DNA of 33,576 bases from a virus. The notes beneath the pieces were generated by a model that did not search any database, was not told the origin of the DNA, and saw nothing but the letters and a program-made list of their open reading frames with translations. The DNA is taken from IMG/VR virus record IMGVR_UViG_3300023222_000137, positions 1 to 33,576 of that record. The stretch is one strand, 5' to 3'. Both the position numbers and the translations under genes were made by a program. This document shows, in pieces, positions 20,076 to 26,747 of this stretch. Position 1 is the first letter of the stretch. Each line of letters begins with the position of its first letter.

Positions 20076-20957
20076 ATGGCTGAGATTAAACAAGTTATTG
20101 ATGTGAAATATGAAAAGCAAGAAGCGCTTGATTCTTTAAAGCGTCAATATTCGTTTCTCTCCGATCAAATCCCGACATTAGAAGAAAAACATGAGGACGC
20201 TAGAAAACTGCTATATAAGAAACTAGGAGAACTTGATCCATTGCTGGCTCAAGTTGATGGGTTAAAGCAGGAAGTCGCCACTCTTCAACAAGATAAGACA
20301 GCTATAGAGAAGTCGACTGAGGAAAAGATCGCTGTTCGCATTGCTACAATTGATTCGTTAAATACGAAAATCGAGGCTCGAAACGAAACATTGAGCAAAG
20401 AAGAGAAAGACACCGAATCTCTTAAGCTTGGGTTATCGAAAGATCGATACGCACTGGTCGAAGAAAAACGACAGCATAAAAACGTTCTGGTTGAATTTCA
20501 GAAAACAGAAGCGGCCTCAAAGGCAGAGCTAGATAGTAAAAAACATGACGTGTCTGCCAAAGGTGCAGACCTTGACCAGAGGGAAGAAAACATAGAAAAG
20601 TCAGAGGCGAATTTAAAAGACGAGCAAGAGCGCTTCATGTGGCAAAAGAACGATACGGATAAAAAAGAGAATGAATTAAATCAATTGATTTGCCAATGGA
20701 GTACTAAAGAAAAAGATTTGATTCGATTGATCGATGCAGAAAAACTCAAGCTTCTGACGTACAAAGGCAATATGAAGAAAAAAGAGGATCGATTAAACGA
20801 TCTTCAAATCAAACTCTCGAAAGACGAGAAATGGATCAGAGACAAAGAAAACAACCTTAAAGCCGTCAAAGGAAAGCTCATGGAGCAGCAAGCCAAACTG
20901 AAGGAGCATATTGAATCAAAAAAGATCGGCTTTGATTGGCGTGAATTGGAGCTTTAA
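20076..20957 (+). CDS. Long coiled-coil protein, 293 aa
   Basis: Almost the whole protein is heptad-repeat coiled coil rich in Glu/Lys (examples: LEEKHEDARKLLYKKLGEL, NLKDEQERFMWQKNDTDKK, KLKEHIESKKIGFDWRELEL). No membrane or catalytic segment. Positioned between the secreted protein and the fibre gene; a virion-associated rod, an assembly factor, or an internal protein are all possible. Confidence 0.6.
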   Translation: MAEIKQVIDVKYEKQEALDSLKRQYSFLSDQIPTLEEKHEDARKLLYKKLGELDPLLAQVDGLKQEVATLQQDKTAIEKSTEEKIAVRIATIDSLNTKIEARNETLSKEEKDTESLKLGLSKDRYALVEEKRQHKNVLVEFQKTEAASKAELDSKKHDVSAKGADLDQREENIEKSEANLKDEQERFMWQKNDTDKKENELNQLICQWSTKEKDLIRLIDAEKLKLLTYKGNMKKKEDRLNDLQIKLSKDEKWIRDKENNLKAVKGKLMEQQAKLKEHIESKKIGFDWRELEL

Positions 20958-20960
20958 ACA

Positions 20961-23096
20961 ATGCCAGGAGGAGAAGAGAGACATCTACAAGTTCTTGAAC
21001 AGGATCTTTTCCCCGATGTATTACCGGTCCATAAAATATTCGTACCCAGCGGGACTGAAATCGATAACTCTGATGGGTCAATTGATTTAGACTGGCTCAA
21101 TGAGACTGCCGCAAATCTTCTGTACCTTCGATTAAACACTGCAAACGACCCGCTTACAGGCGATTTAACCCTCAATAGCACTACCACTGCATTAACCCTT
21201 CCGAGTTTCACTCAAGGCTCTATTCCGTTCATTGGCGCTTCTGGAGTTTTATCACAAAACAACTCGGTGTTCTTCTGGAATAACTCAGCATCGGAAATGT
21301 ATGTCGGTGGTAACACAAGTGGCGGTGCCAATATTGTTCTTTTTGGTGCTGCTGACCCACGATTAGGAATACTGATTGGAGGAGACGGTCTTAAGTTAGC
21401 ATTGGGTATCGGAGAAGACGCTACGATACAGTATGACGGTACAAATATGATTTTTGATTCTGCTGAAGTAGGAACCGGATTCTATCAATTTCTACATACA
21501 GGTCCGGCAAATGCTAAGTTTGCTGAATTTAGCGGAGACAATGTGGCAGAAGGATTCTCTGATGATGAGGCTTTTGTCTCTTACATGCTTGATGACACAA
21601 GCGGAGCCACAAGAGAATATGTCCGCCAAACGTGGGCAATCTTTGATGAGTCAACTGGCAGTGGCTCTGGACGGTATAAGATTGATGTTATGTTAGGAAA
21701 TTCTCTTGTTAACTATATGGAAATGAATCCTGACTTAAAAGATGAAACTGTATTTAATGATACTGGTGCAGATATAGATTTTAGGATTGAGGATTCCTCC
21801 GGTGTTGATATCGTCAATGTAAATGCAGGAAGCTCGCAATTAGCTTTTGGAGGAAGCACCTTTTCAGGGTTGATCACAGTCTTACCTTCCGCAACCGAAA
21901 ACGTCCCTTTGATTTCTTCTGGTACAGCGAGCACAAACGGAAGCGGAACTATTTATTCTGGAAATTTTATTAGAACATTTGCAGGTACCGCTACTGACAG
22001 TACGGTCAGCACGCACTACGGGCTTAGAGGGCGGGCGACAACCACCAAAACCGCCACAGGCGGAATCACGACTACCATAAACACAACTGGCGTTTCTGGT
22101 GAAGCCAATATGACAGGGGCGCATTCGGGAGCTGCTTTTATCACTATTGAGAGGGTGACGGGTGGATTCTTTGAAGCTCTTAGAAGTACTACCCAGACGT
22201 TTGCAGATGCTGTCTTTGTCGCAGAATACAGAGGAATTAACGTAAATTGCAATCCAGCGTTTGCTGTCAACAATGCGGCTCAAAACCTTGCCCCGACAAT
22301 ATGGGGCGCTGACATTGTTGTCACGGATCAAATCACGCTTACGGCTGGAGCTTTGGCTAAAGTCACTTATGGAGCCCAGATAAGAGCCACATCTAATACA
22401 GACGGTACGGGCACACTCTACGGTTTGCATATAACAGCAAGTGGGGCAGACACTACGTTTTCAATATTTTCTCTGTCTGACGTTGATGTTTATTTCAGAG
22501 GAAAGCTTGGTCTTAACAATCAAACTCCAGCCGCAGCAATTGATTTAATTATAGACGAAACCACTGTAATAGGTCTTTTGATTAAAGGCGTTGGAAGTCA
22601 AACAGCGGATATGATTGAGTTGCAGAACTCTTCTGGTGCTGTGTTATTTGAAATCCAAGACGATGGCCGCGCAATCTTTCAGAACGATACCGACAGTACG
22701 ACAGGTTTTCAAATCTTTGATGCCAATGGCGGAACACCTATTGTCAATGTCGACACAACAAACGAACGCTTCGGTCTTGGAACAGCCGCGCCTTTAGCGC
22801 AATTTCACACAACGGCAGGACGGATTCTTAATGCGACGCGACTCACAGGGAACACGACTTTAGATTTAACGCATCACAATATTTTCTGTGATACAGACGG
22901 AGGGTCGTTTACTTTAACATTACCCACCGGAGTGGCCGGAACTTATTATCGCATAATTAATAGCGGTACTTCAGCAAATACGGTTACAATAACACCAGAT
23001 GGGTCAGAGCTGTTACTGGGCGTTAATTCGTCTGTGATTATTTCGGATGGAACGGTTTTGATTATTGTTTTTGAAGCTACCGAAGGCTGGTATTGA
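20961..23096 (+). CDS. Tail fibre / receptor-binding protein, 711 aa
   Basis: A large beta-rich protein. Residues ~30-60 have the fibre-type turn YLRLNTANDPLTGDLTLNST. The middle is Thr/Gly/Ser/Asn-rich repetitive beta sheet (VGGNTSGGANIVLFGAAD, TTINTTGVSGEANMTGAHSG). The C-terminal ~150 residues contain SSGAVLFEIQDDGRAIFQ, NTTLDLTHHNIFCDTDGGS and the GTYYRIINSGTSANTVTI block, which recurs as a terminal module of phage fibres. It likely binds the host surface or decorates the tail. The stop overlaps the next start. Confidence 0.7.
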   Translation: MPGGEERHLQVLEQDLFPDVLPVHKIFVPSGTEIDNSDGSIDLDWLNETAANLLYLRLNTANDPLTGDLTLNSTTTALTLPSFTQGSIPFIGASGVLSQNNSVFFWNNSASEMYVGGNTSGGANIVLFGAADPRLGILIGGDGLKLALGIGEDATIQYDGTNMIFDSAEVGTGFYQFLHTGPANAKFAEFSGDNVAEGFSDDEAFVSYMLDDTSGATREYVRQTWAIFDESTGSGSGRYKIDVMLGNSLVNYMEMNPDLKDETVFNDTGADIDFRIEDSSGVDIVNVNAGSSQLAFGGSTFSGLITVLPSATENVPLISSGTASTNGSGTIYSGNFIRTFAGTATDSTVSTHYGLRGRATTTKTATGGITTTINTTGVSGEANMTGAHSGAAFITIERVTGGFFEALRSTTQTFADAVFVAEYRGINVNCNPAFAVNNAAQNLAPTIWGADIVVTDQITLTAGALAKVTYGAQIRATSNTDGTGTLYGLHITASGADTTFSIFSLSDVDVYFRGKLGLNNQTPAAAIDLIIDETTVIGLLIKGVGSQTADMIELQNSSGAVLFEIQDDGRAIFQNDTDSTTGFQIFDANGGTPIVNVDTTNERFGLGTAAPLAQFHTTAGRILNATRLTGNTTLDLTHHNIFCDTDGGSFTLTLPTGVAGTYYRIINSGTSANTVTITPDGSELLLGVNSSVIISDGTVLIIVFEATEGWY

Positions 23097-23398
23097 TGAG
23101 TAGATTTTTAACTCTTAGAGTTGACACACCGGAAACGTTTGAGGATACTAGTTTTGTATCTGGAGATAGCCCTGTTACTCTTGATATAAATACGGCGCTC
23201 GGTAGAAACGCGACTGAATTTACGGTTATTAATGACGGAGCTGGAAATTTTACGGTTTCTATTTCTAATGATGGAGCGGCTTTTGGGGATGAGCATACGA
23301 TGAAAAACGGAGAAACCTATTCTTTGGATCAAATTAGTGTGGATTCCATCAGAATAACCCATGTGGCCGACAGCGCGTACAGGGTAGTGGTTATATGA
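23096..23398 (+). CDS. Small beta virion protein, 100 aa
   Basis: ATG 23096 overlaps the fibre stop (TGATG); an in-frame TTG just upstream is less likely. All-beta composition (DTPETFEDTSFVSGDSPVTL, ATEFTVINDGAGNFTVSI, SIRITHVADSAYRVVVI). Resembles small tail-tip or fibre-associated proteins by context; no named family. Confidence 0.55.
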   Translation: MSRFLTLRVDTPETFEDTSFVSGDSPVTLDINTALGRNATEFTVINDGAGNFTVSISNDGAAFGDEHTMKNGETYSLDQISVDSIRITHVADSAYRVVVI

Positions 23399-24168
23399 CA
23401 ACCATTATTTCGGCTCAAGTTCCGCGTAAATTTGATATTGAAGTTTCTCGCGGTGCAATTCCAGGATACGAATCTATTCAAATTTCAGGAAACAATCCTG
23501 ATGTTGGTAAAATATTCGAAGATGTTTGGGATGTCGGAGGAACATTTGTTTATCCTACAGCGGGTGAGACTTGGGAGGTTTTAAGTGATAACGCAAATGA
23601 TTCGGCAGCCGGAACGGGCGCACGAAGTGTTTTAATCAGTGGTCTTGACGTAAATTATACGCAACAGACTGAAATTGTATCCATGAATGGAACGACTCCG
23701 GCACTAACAACGCGCACTGATTGGTTTAGAGATCCATCAGGTTTAGTAATGTTGTCTGGTTCAAGTCAGCATAATGAAGGAAATATTACAATTCGGGTTT
23801 CTGGCGGAGGGACCATAAGATCGTTAATTCGGCCAGAACTTGCTCGCACTTTTAACGGATTCTTTACAGTTCCAGCTAATAAGGTTTTAATTGTTCAGCA
23901 AGCAATAGTTCGGATTCCAAAAGATGAGGACATAACGTTGCGTACCAATTTTCTAATTAATGGAAGTAACACGTTTATCACAGGGGGAGATATTCCTATT
24001 TATCAAAATCAAGCGACATCTAAATTTACATCGTTGCCAGCTCTTCCAGAAAAAACTGACTTTAGAATAAGTGTCAAGTCAAACAATCCTTCAGTTAGTG
24101 TGGCTTTTCTTGTCGAAGGAATTTTAGCCAACGGAACTATTGGATCAAACTCATTGTTTTCAATGTGA
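23395..24168 (+). CDS. Conserved phage virion/tail protein, 257 aa
   Basis: ATGA overlap start. The sequence contains a block I recognise as common in uncultivated and marine podoviruses: FEDVWDVGGTFVYPTAGETW (about 42-60) then VLSDNANDSAAGTGARSVLI and a GLDVNYTQQTEIVSMNGTTP segment, with a beta-rich C-terminus. The family lacks an experimental role that I know of; it is taken as a tail or virion surface protein. Confidence 0.65.
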   Translation: MTTIISAQVPRKFDIEVSRGAIPGYESIQISGNNPDVGKIFEDVWDVGGTFVYPTAGETWEVLSDNANDSAAGTGARSVLISGLDVNYTQQTEIVSMNGTTPALTTRTDWFRDPSGLVMLSGSSQHNEGNITIRVSGGGTIRSLIRPELARTFNGFFTVPANKVLIVQQAIVRIPKDEDITLRTNFLINGSNTFITGGDIPIYQNQATSKFTSLPALPEKTDFRISVKSNNPSVSVAFLVEGILANGTIGSNSLFSM

Positions 24169-24192
24169 AACGATTATGGATATAGGTGTTAA

Positions 24193-24513
24193 ATGGACAT
24201 ATCGATAGGTAGAAACAGAAATATATATGATTCACCTGTATTGCGTAGTGCAATTTTACTTAATCCTTCCACATCTGTAGAGCTTGCCCCTGCCAATAGT
24301 GATCGAAGCGGTTATATCGTTACCAATAACGGCAATCAAAAAGTGTGGATTAAAGAGCAAGACGCGACAGTTGATAACGACAAAAAAGGATGGGCCTTGT
24401 TGGCAAATTCAGTAGCAACGCCACCTGGATTTACAGATCTTTTTTATATTGGTCCGATTAGCGCAATTGCAGATAAGGGAAACCCATCAGTGACTATTCA
24501 GGAGATACAATAA
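24193..24513 (+). CDS. Small beta virion protein, 106 aa
   Basis: Beta-sandwich-like sequence (LNPSTSVELAPANSDRSGYI, VTNNGNQKVWIKEQDATVD, LFYIGPISAIADKGN). No metal or membrane features. A 24-base non-coding gap precedes it. Stop overlaps the next ATG by one base. Probably part of the tail/fibre group. Confidence 0.55.
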   Translation: MDISIGRNRNIYDSPVLRSAILLNPSTSVELAPANSDRSGYIVTNNGNQKVWIKEQDATVDNDKKGWALLANSVATPPGFTDLFYIGPISAIADKGNPSVTIQEIQ

Positions 24514-24884
24514 TGGCCGATCAAGTTGCTCCTTTACCACCAAATACAAGACACGACGAACCAGTTCAGGAATATGGTCCAGTAGGGACTGCTACTAATA
24601 AGGTAAACTTTGTTGTTCCGGTAAGTAAGAATCTATTCATTGAACATTGGCATGCTTGTATTTCCGAAGGTGATAAGATGATCATTGAGCTTCAGGACGA
24701 TGGGGTGGGGCTCGCTTGTATTGCCAATGGTGAAGCAAAAGACGGGGGCCGTTCAATGCCGTTGCCACAATTCAATCCGCTTGGCCCAATCGCGGCTGGA
24801 AGCGTTGTAAGACTCAGCCGAGTGGTTGGAGCGAGTGGTAAAGATTGGTCTGGCGGATTCATTGGATACTTGGAGGATGAATAA
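24513..24884 (+). CDS. Beta-rich virion protein, 123 aa
   Basis: Start is the TAATG overlap with the previous gene. Composition and pattern suggest a jelly-roll or beta-sandwich (NKVNFVVPVSKNLFIEHWHA, DKMIIELQDDGVGLACI, AGSVVRLSRVVGASGKDW). May belong to the fibre tip; no family recognised. Confidence 0.55.
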   Translation: MADQVAPLPPNTRHDEPVQEYGPVGTATNKVNFVVPVSKNLFIEHWHACISEGDKMIIELQDDGVGLACIANGEAKDGGRSMPLPQFNPLGPIAAGSVVRLSRVVGASGKDWSGGFIGYLEDE

Positions 24885-24885
24885 A

Positions 24886-25068
24886 ATGGATAAAAACTTC
24901 ATGGACAAAGTTAATTTTGTCTTTGGTTTGGTAAGGTCTATACTTTTGATTATTGCGATGATCGTCGGCGCAGCCGTAATTATTCAGTTTTCCTATACGC
25001 TAGGAGAAATGAAAGATAGAATTCATGTGCTTGAACTGCAAAACCCAATTCAACCTAAAGGAGAATGA
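24886..25068 (+). CDS. Small single-span membrane protein, 60 aa
   Basis: ATG 24886 lies downstream of GGAGG, one base after the preceding gene's TAA stop. One strong hydrophobic span (VRSILLIIAMIVGAAVIIQF, about 16-35) follows a short polar start and a C-terminal coiled-coil-like tail (LGEMKDRIHVLELQNPIQ). Possible roles are holin, pinholin or spanin-like inner-membrane subunit. Confidence 0.55.
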   Translation: MDKNFMDKVNFVFGLVRSILLIIAMIVGAAVIIQFSYTLGEMKDRIHVLELQNPIQPKGE

Positions 25069-25070
25069 TA

Positions 25071-25145
25071 ATGGCCAGAAGCTCAAGAAGTAAACGAAGC
25101 AAGAGAAGCAAGAGAAGTTCCAGGAAATCTAAAAAAAGGAAATAA
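25071..25145 (+). CDS. Ser/Arg/Lys protamine-like peptide, 24 aa
   Basis: A very strong AAAGGAGAATGATA site (25057-25070) precedes an uninterrupted 24-codon frame with 7 Arg, 7 Lys and 8 Ser (MARSSRSKRSKRSKRSSR..., ending KKRK). It contains tandem RSK triplets. Composition matches protamines and arginine-serine condensing peptides. DNA compaction in the particle, nucleoid binding or membrane attack are possibilities; none is shown. Confidence 0.6.
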   Translation: MARSSRSKRSKRSKRSSRKSKKRK

Positions 25146-25159
25146 GCTAAGGTAAACCA

Positions 25160-25393
25160 ATGACAACACGGCTTACGATCGACATTCCAGATGACAAAGC
25201 GAGTGCTGTTTACGATTCTTTTCTGCCGATCTTAAATGATGGCACAGAAGAAACGAAACGAGATCATTTTGTCCGTGTTATGTTAACGATCATTCAACGT
25301 CTGGATCAAAACCTTAGATCCTCAAAAGCGCTTGATCCAGACGTTGAGCGAGCGAAACCATTAATTGATGTAACGGAGGTTCAAAACCCATGA
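25160..25393 (+). CDS. Hypothetical protein, 77 aa
   Basis: Small mixed alpha/beta soluble protein (TTRLTIDIPDDKASAVYDSF, then helical HFVRVMLTIIQRLDQNLRSS). The opening 'T.rLtIDIPDDKA' resembles a short RHH-like strand-helix start, but the rest does not complete a known fold. GCTAAGGTAAACCA gives a weak ribosome site. ATGA overlap with the next gene. Confidence 0.5.
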   Translation: MTTRLTIDIPDDKASAVYDSFLPILNDGTEETKRDHFVRVMLTIIQRLDQNLRSSKALDPDVERAKPLIDVTEVQNP

Positions 25394-25740
25394 AAAAGCT
25401 TAAATGGAAAATTGATACGTCTTTCTTTAAAGACGAAAAAGAAATCGGCAAAAAAGAACTGTTTACAAATTATCTAATGCAAGCGGCACAATTGCGTTTC
25501 AAAGATGGGCTCGGACTTAAGTATCAGCGAATACTTTTGAAAGTCATGGATAAAGCGGAAGCGGCAAAAAACGACTTTCTTGAGCTTGAAGACGCCGAAT
25601 TTGAATTCATTAAAGACTGTTTTGATAATGCGAAATTTTCTCCTCAAGTGGTTAAAGTAGTGAACCAAATATATGATTTTATTGAGAATGCGTTAAAAGA
25701 AGAGGAGAAGAAAAAAAGTGATTCTAAAAAAGATAAGTAG
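25390..25740 (+). CDS. Hypothetical helical protein, 116 aa
   Basis: Starts by ATGA overlap. Basic N-terminus, then a helical body (GKKELFTNYLMQAAQLRF, RILLKVMDKAEAAKNDFLEL, VVKVVNQIYDFIENALKEEE) and a Lys/Glu/Ser low-complexity end. Its final 23 bases overlap the lipoprotein gene. Unknown function. Confidence 0.5.
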   Translation: MKKLKWKIDTSFFKDEKEIGKKELFTNYLMQAAQLRFKDGLGLKYQRILLKVMDKAEAAKNDFLELEDAEFEFIKDCFDNAKFSPQVVKVVNQIYDFIENALKEEEKKKSDSKKDK

Positions 25741-25936
25741 TATTGTCGTATTGCTGTTTTTGGTTGGTTGCGCCTCTGCAACGTTCCATACAGACGATGA
25801 AGGCAGAATCACGAAAGTCACGACTTGGGGAAATATTGAAGCCGAGTACAAAACAGAACATGATTCCGCCAAAGTAAATACAAAAACGGATATTTTTAAA
25901 GGTCTTGTGAGCATGAACAAGCTGAGTGCAACATGA
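25718..25936 (+). CDS. Small lipoprotein (candidate outer-membrane spanin)
   Basis: GTG 25718 with GAGGAG upstream. The N-terminus has the lipoprotein layout: KK charge pair, hydrophobic core (ISSIVVLLFLVG) and lipobox LVGC with Cys18, followed by Ala at +2, which suits outer-membrane sorting. The mature 55 residues are polar and contain a beta-like stretch. Size and position beside small membrane genes suit an o-spanin, but spanin partners are not otherwise proven. Confidence 0.6.
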   Translation: MILKKISSIVVLLFLVGCASATFHTDDEGRITKVTTWGNIEAEYKTEHDSAKVNTKTDIFKGLVSMNKLSAT

Positions 25937-25968
25937 TTGATTGGAAGGAGTCAGAGTATGGCATCTGA
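25933..25968 (+). CDS. Relay micro-gene, 11 aa
   Basis: ATG overlaps the lipoprotein stop and the 11-codon frame (MIDWKESEYGI) ends inside the next gene, whose ribosome site GGAAGGAG it contains. Probably a coupling element. Confidence 0.3.
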   Translation: MIDWKESEYGI

Positions 25969-26215
25969 TTTGATTGGTTATTTAATTGGAATAATGGTCA
26001 CCCTGGCCCTTTTTACGCTTGTTCAATTAATGGCAGGGATATGGTGGGCATCTACTATATCGACAACACTTAATTTTATTAAATCGGGGCTTGAAGGAGT
26101 CACAAAATCTATAGATGATGAACAATTACGGCGAGAAAAACAAATTGGTAAACTTTGGGAACGACTGGATGAGCAACGTATTTTAATAGAACAAAAGGTG
26201 AATAAAAATGGCTAA
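25958..26215 (+). CDS. N-terminal span plus coiled coil (candidate inner-membrane spanin), 85 aa
   Basis: ATG 25958 has GGAAGGAG upstream and is preferred to the in-frame TTG at 25937. The protein has one membrane span (about 8-32, LIGIMVTLALFTLVQLMAGIWW) and then a charged coiled coil (SIDDEQLRREKQIGKLWERL). This is the classic i-spanin layout, adjacent to a lipoprotein as in o-spanins, although the usual order is reversed. No endolysin is recognised nearby. Confidence 0.55.
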   Translation: MASDLIGYLIGIMVTLALFTLVQLMAGIWWASTISTTLNFIKSGLEGVTKSIDDEQLRREKQIGKLWERLDEQRILIEQKVNKNG

Positions 26216-26366
26216 GTCAAAAAAGCTAAAAAAGTTCAAAAGACGATTTGAAGATCGTTTCGCAAATCCGGCGTTCGCTATTTTTAAGGAATTGATTGCA
26301 AGCTCAGAGATTACGTTCGGGAAAGATTCTGTTACTGTCAAATTTAAGCCGACCAGGGAGAAGTAA
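26208..26366 (+). CDS. Small basic protein, 52 aa
   Basis: Overlaps the previous gene by eight bases. The N-terminus is strongly basic (MAKSKKLKKFKRRFEDRF), the C-terminus forms a small beta segment (SEITFGKDSVTVKFKPTR). A nucleic-acid or membrane-contact role is possible. Confidence 0.5.
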   Translation: MAKSKKLKKFKRRFEDRFANPAFAIFKELIASSEITFGKDSVTVKFKPTREK

Positions 26367-26369
26367 GCA

Positions 26370-26744
26370 ATGGGCAGGTTTCTAACGGAATTGAGAGTAT
26401 TGGAATTGGGCGGTGGCAAGCGACAACTTTTAGAAGACTTAGAGTACGAAACAGATTCAGGCTATGTCATTGTTGTGCCGGAAGGATTCGTCACAGATTA
26501 TTTTAGCGTCCCTAGACCATTATGGGCTTTTTTCCCAAGAGACGGAAAAGGTAAAAAGGCATCAGCGCTGCACGATTTTCTTTATGGCAGAAGAGGCGCG
26601 ATTCCAACAAAGCACTACAGCCGAAAACGATGCGATCGCGCATTTCTTGAAGCCATGAAAGCCGAAAGCGTTTCATGGTGGAGAAGGCAAGTTATGTATC
26701 GCGCAGTTCGCGATTGGGGTTGGATAGCCTGGAATAAAGGATAA
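26370..26744 (+). CDS. DUF1353 family protein
   Basis: A 124-residue protein with the family hallmarks: VVPEGFVTDYFSVPRPLW (about 34-51), ALHDFLYG (about 66-73), and the C-terminal RSRKRCDRAFLEAM-like helix followed by VMYRAVRDWGW. DUF1353 proteins are common in phages and prophages beside lysis and tail genes, with no established enzymology. The conserved Thr-Asp, His-Asp and later Asp suggest a small metal or catalytic site. Confidence 0.75.
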   Translation: MGRFLTELRVLELGGGKRQLLEDLEYETDSGYVIVVPEGFVTDYFSVPRPLWAFFPRDGKGKKASALHDFLYGRRGAIPTKHYSRKRCDRAFLEAMKAESVSWWRRQVMYRAVRDWGWIAWNKG

Positions 26745-26747
26745 CAA

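Noticed and set aside
21882-22430. A 182-codon minus-strand frame opposite the tail fibre
   Set aside because: Low-complexity product from the antisense of a repetitive Thr/Gly-rich gene; all other genes are on the plus strand.
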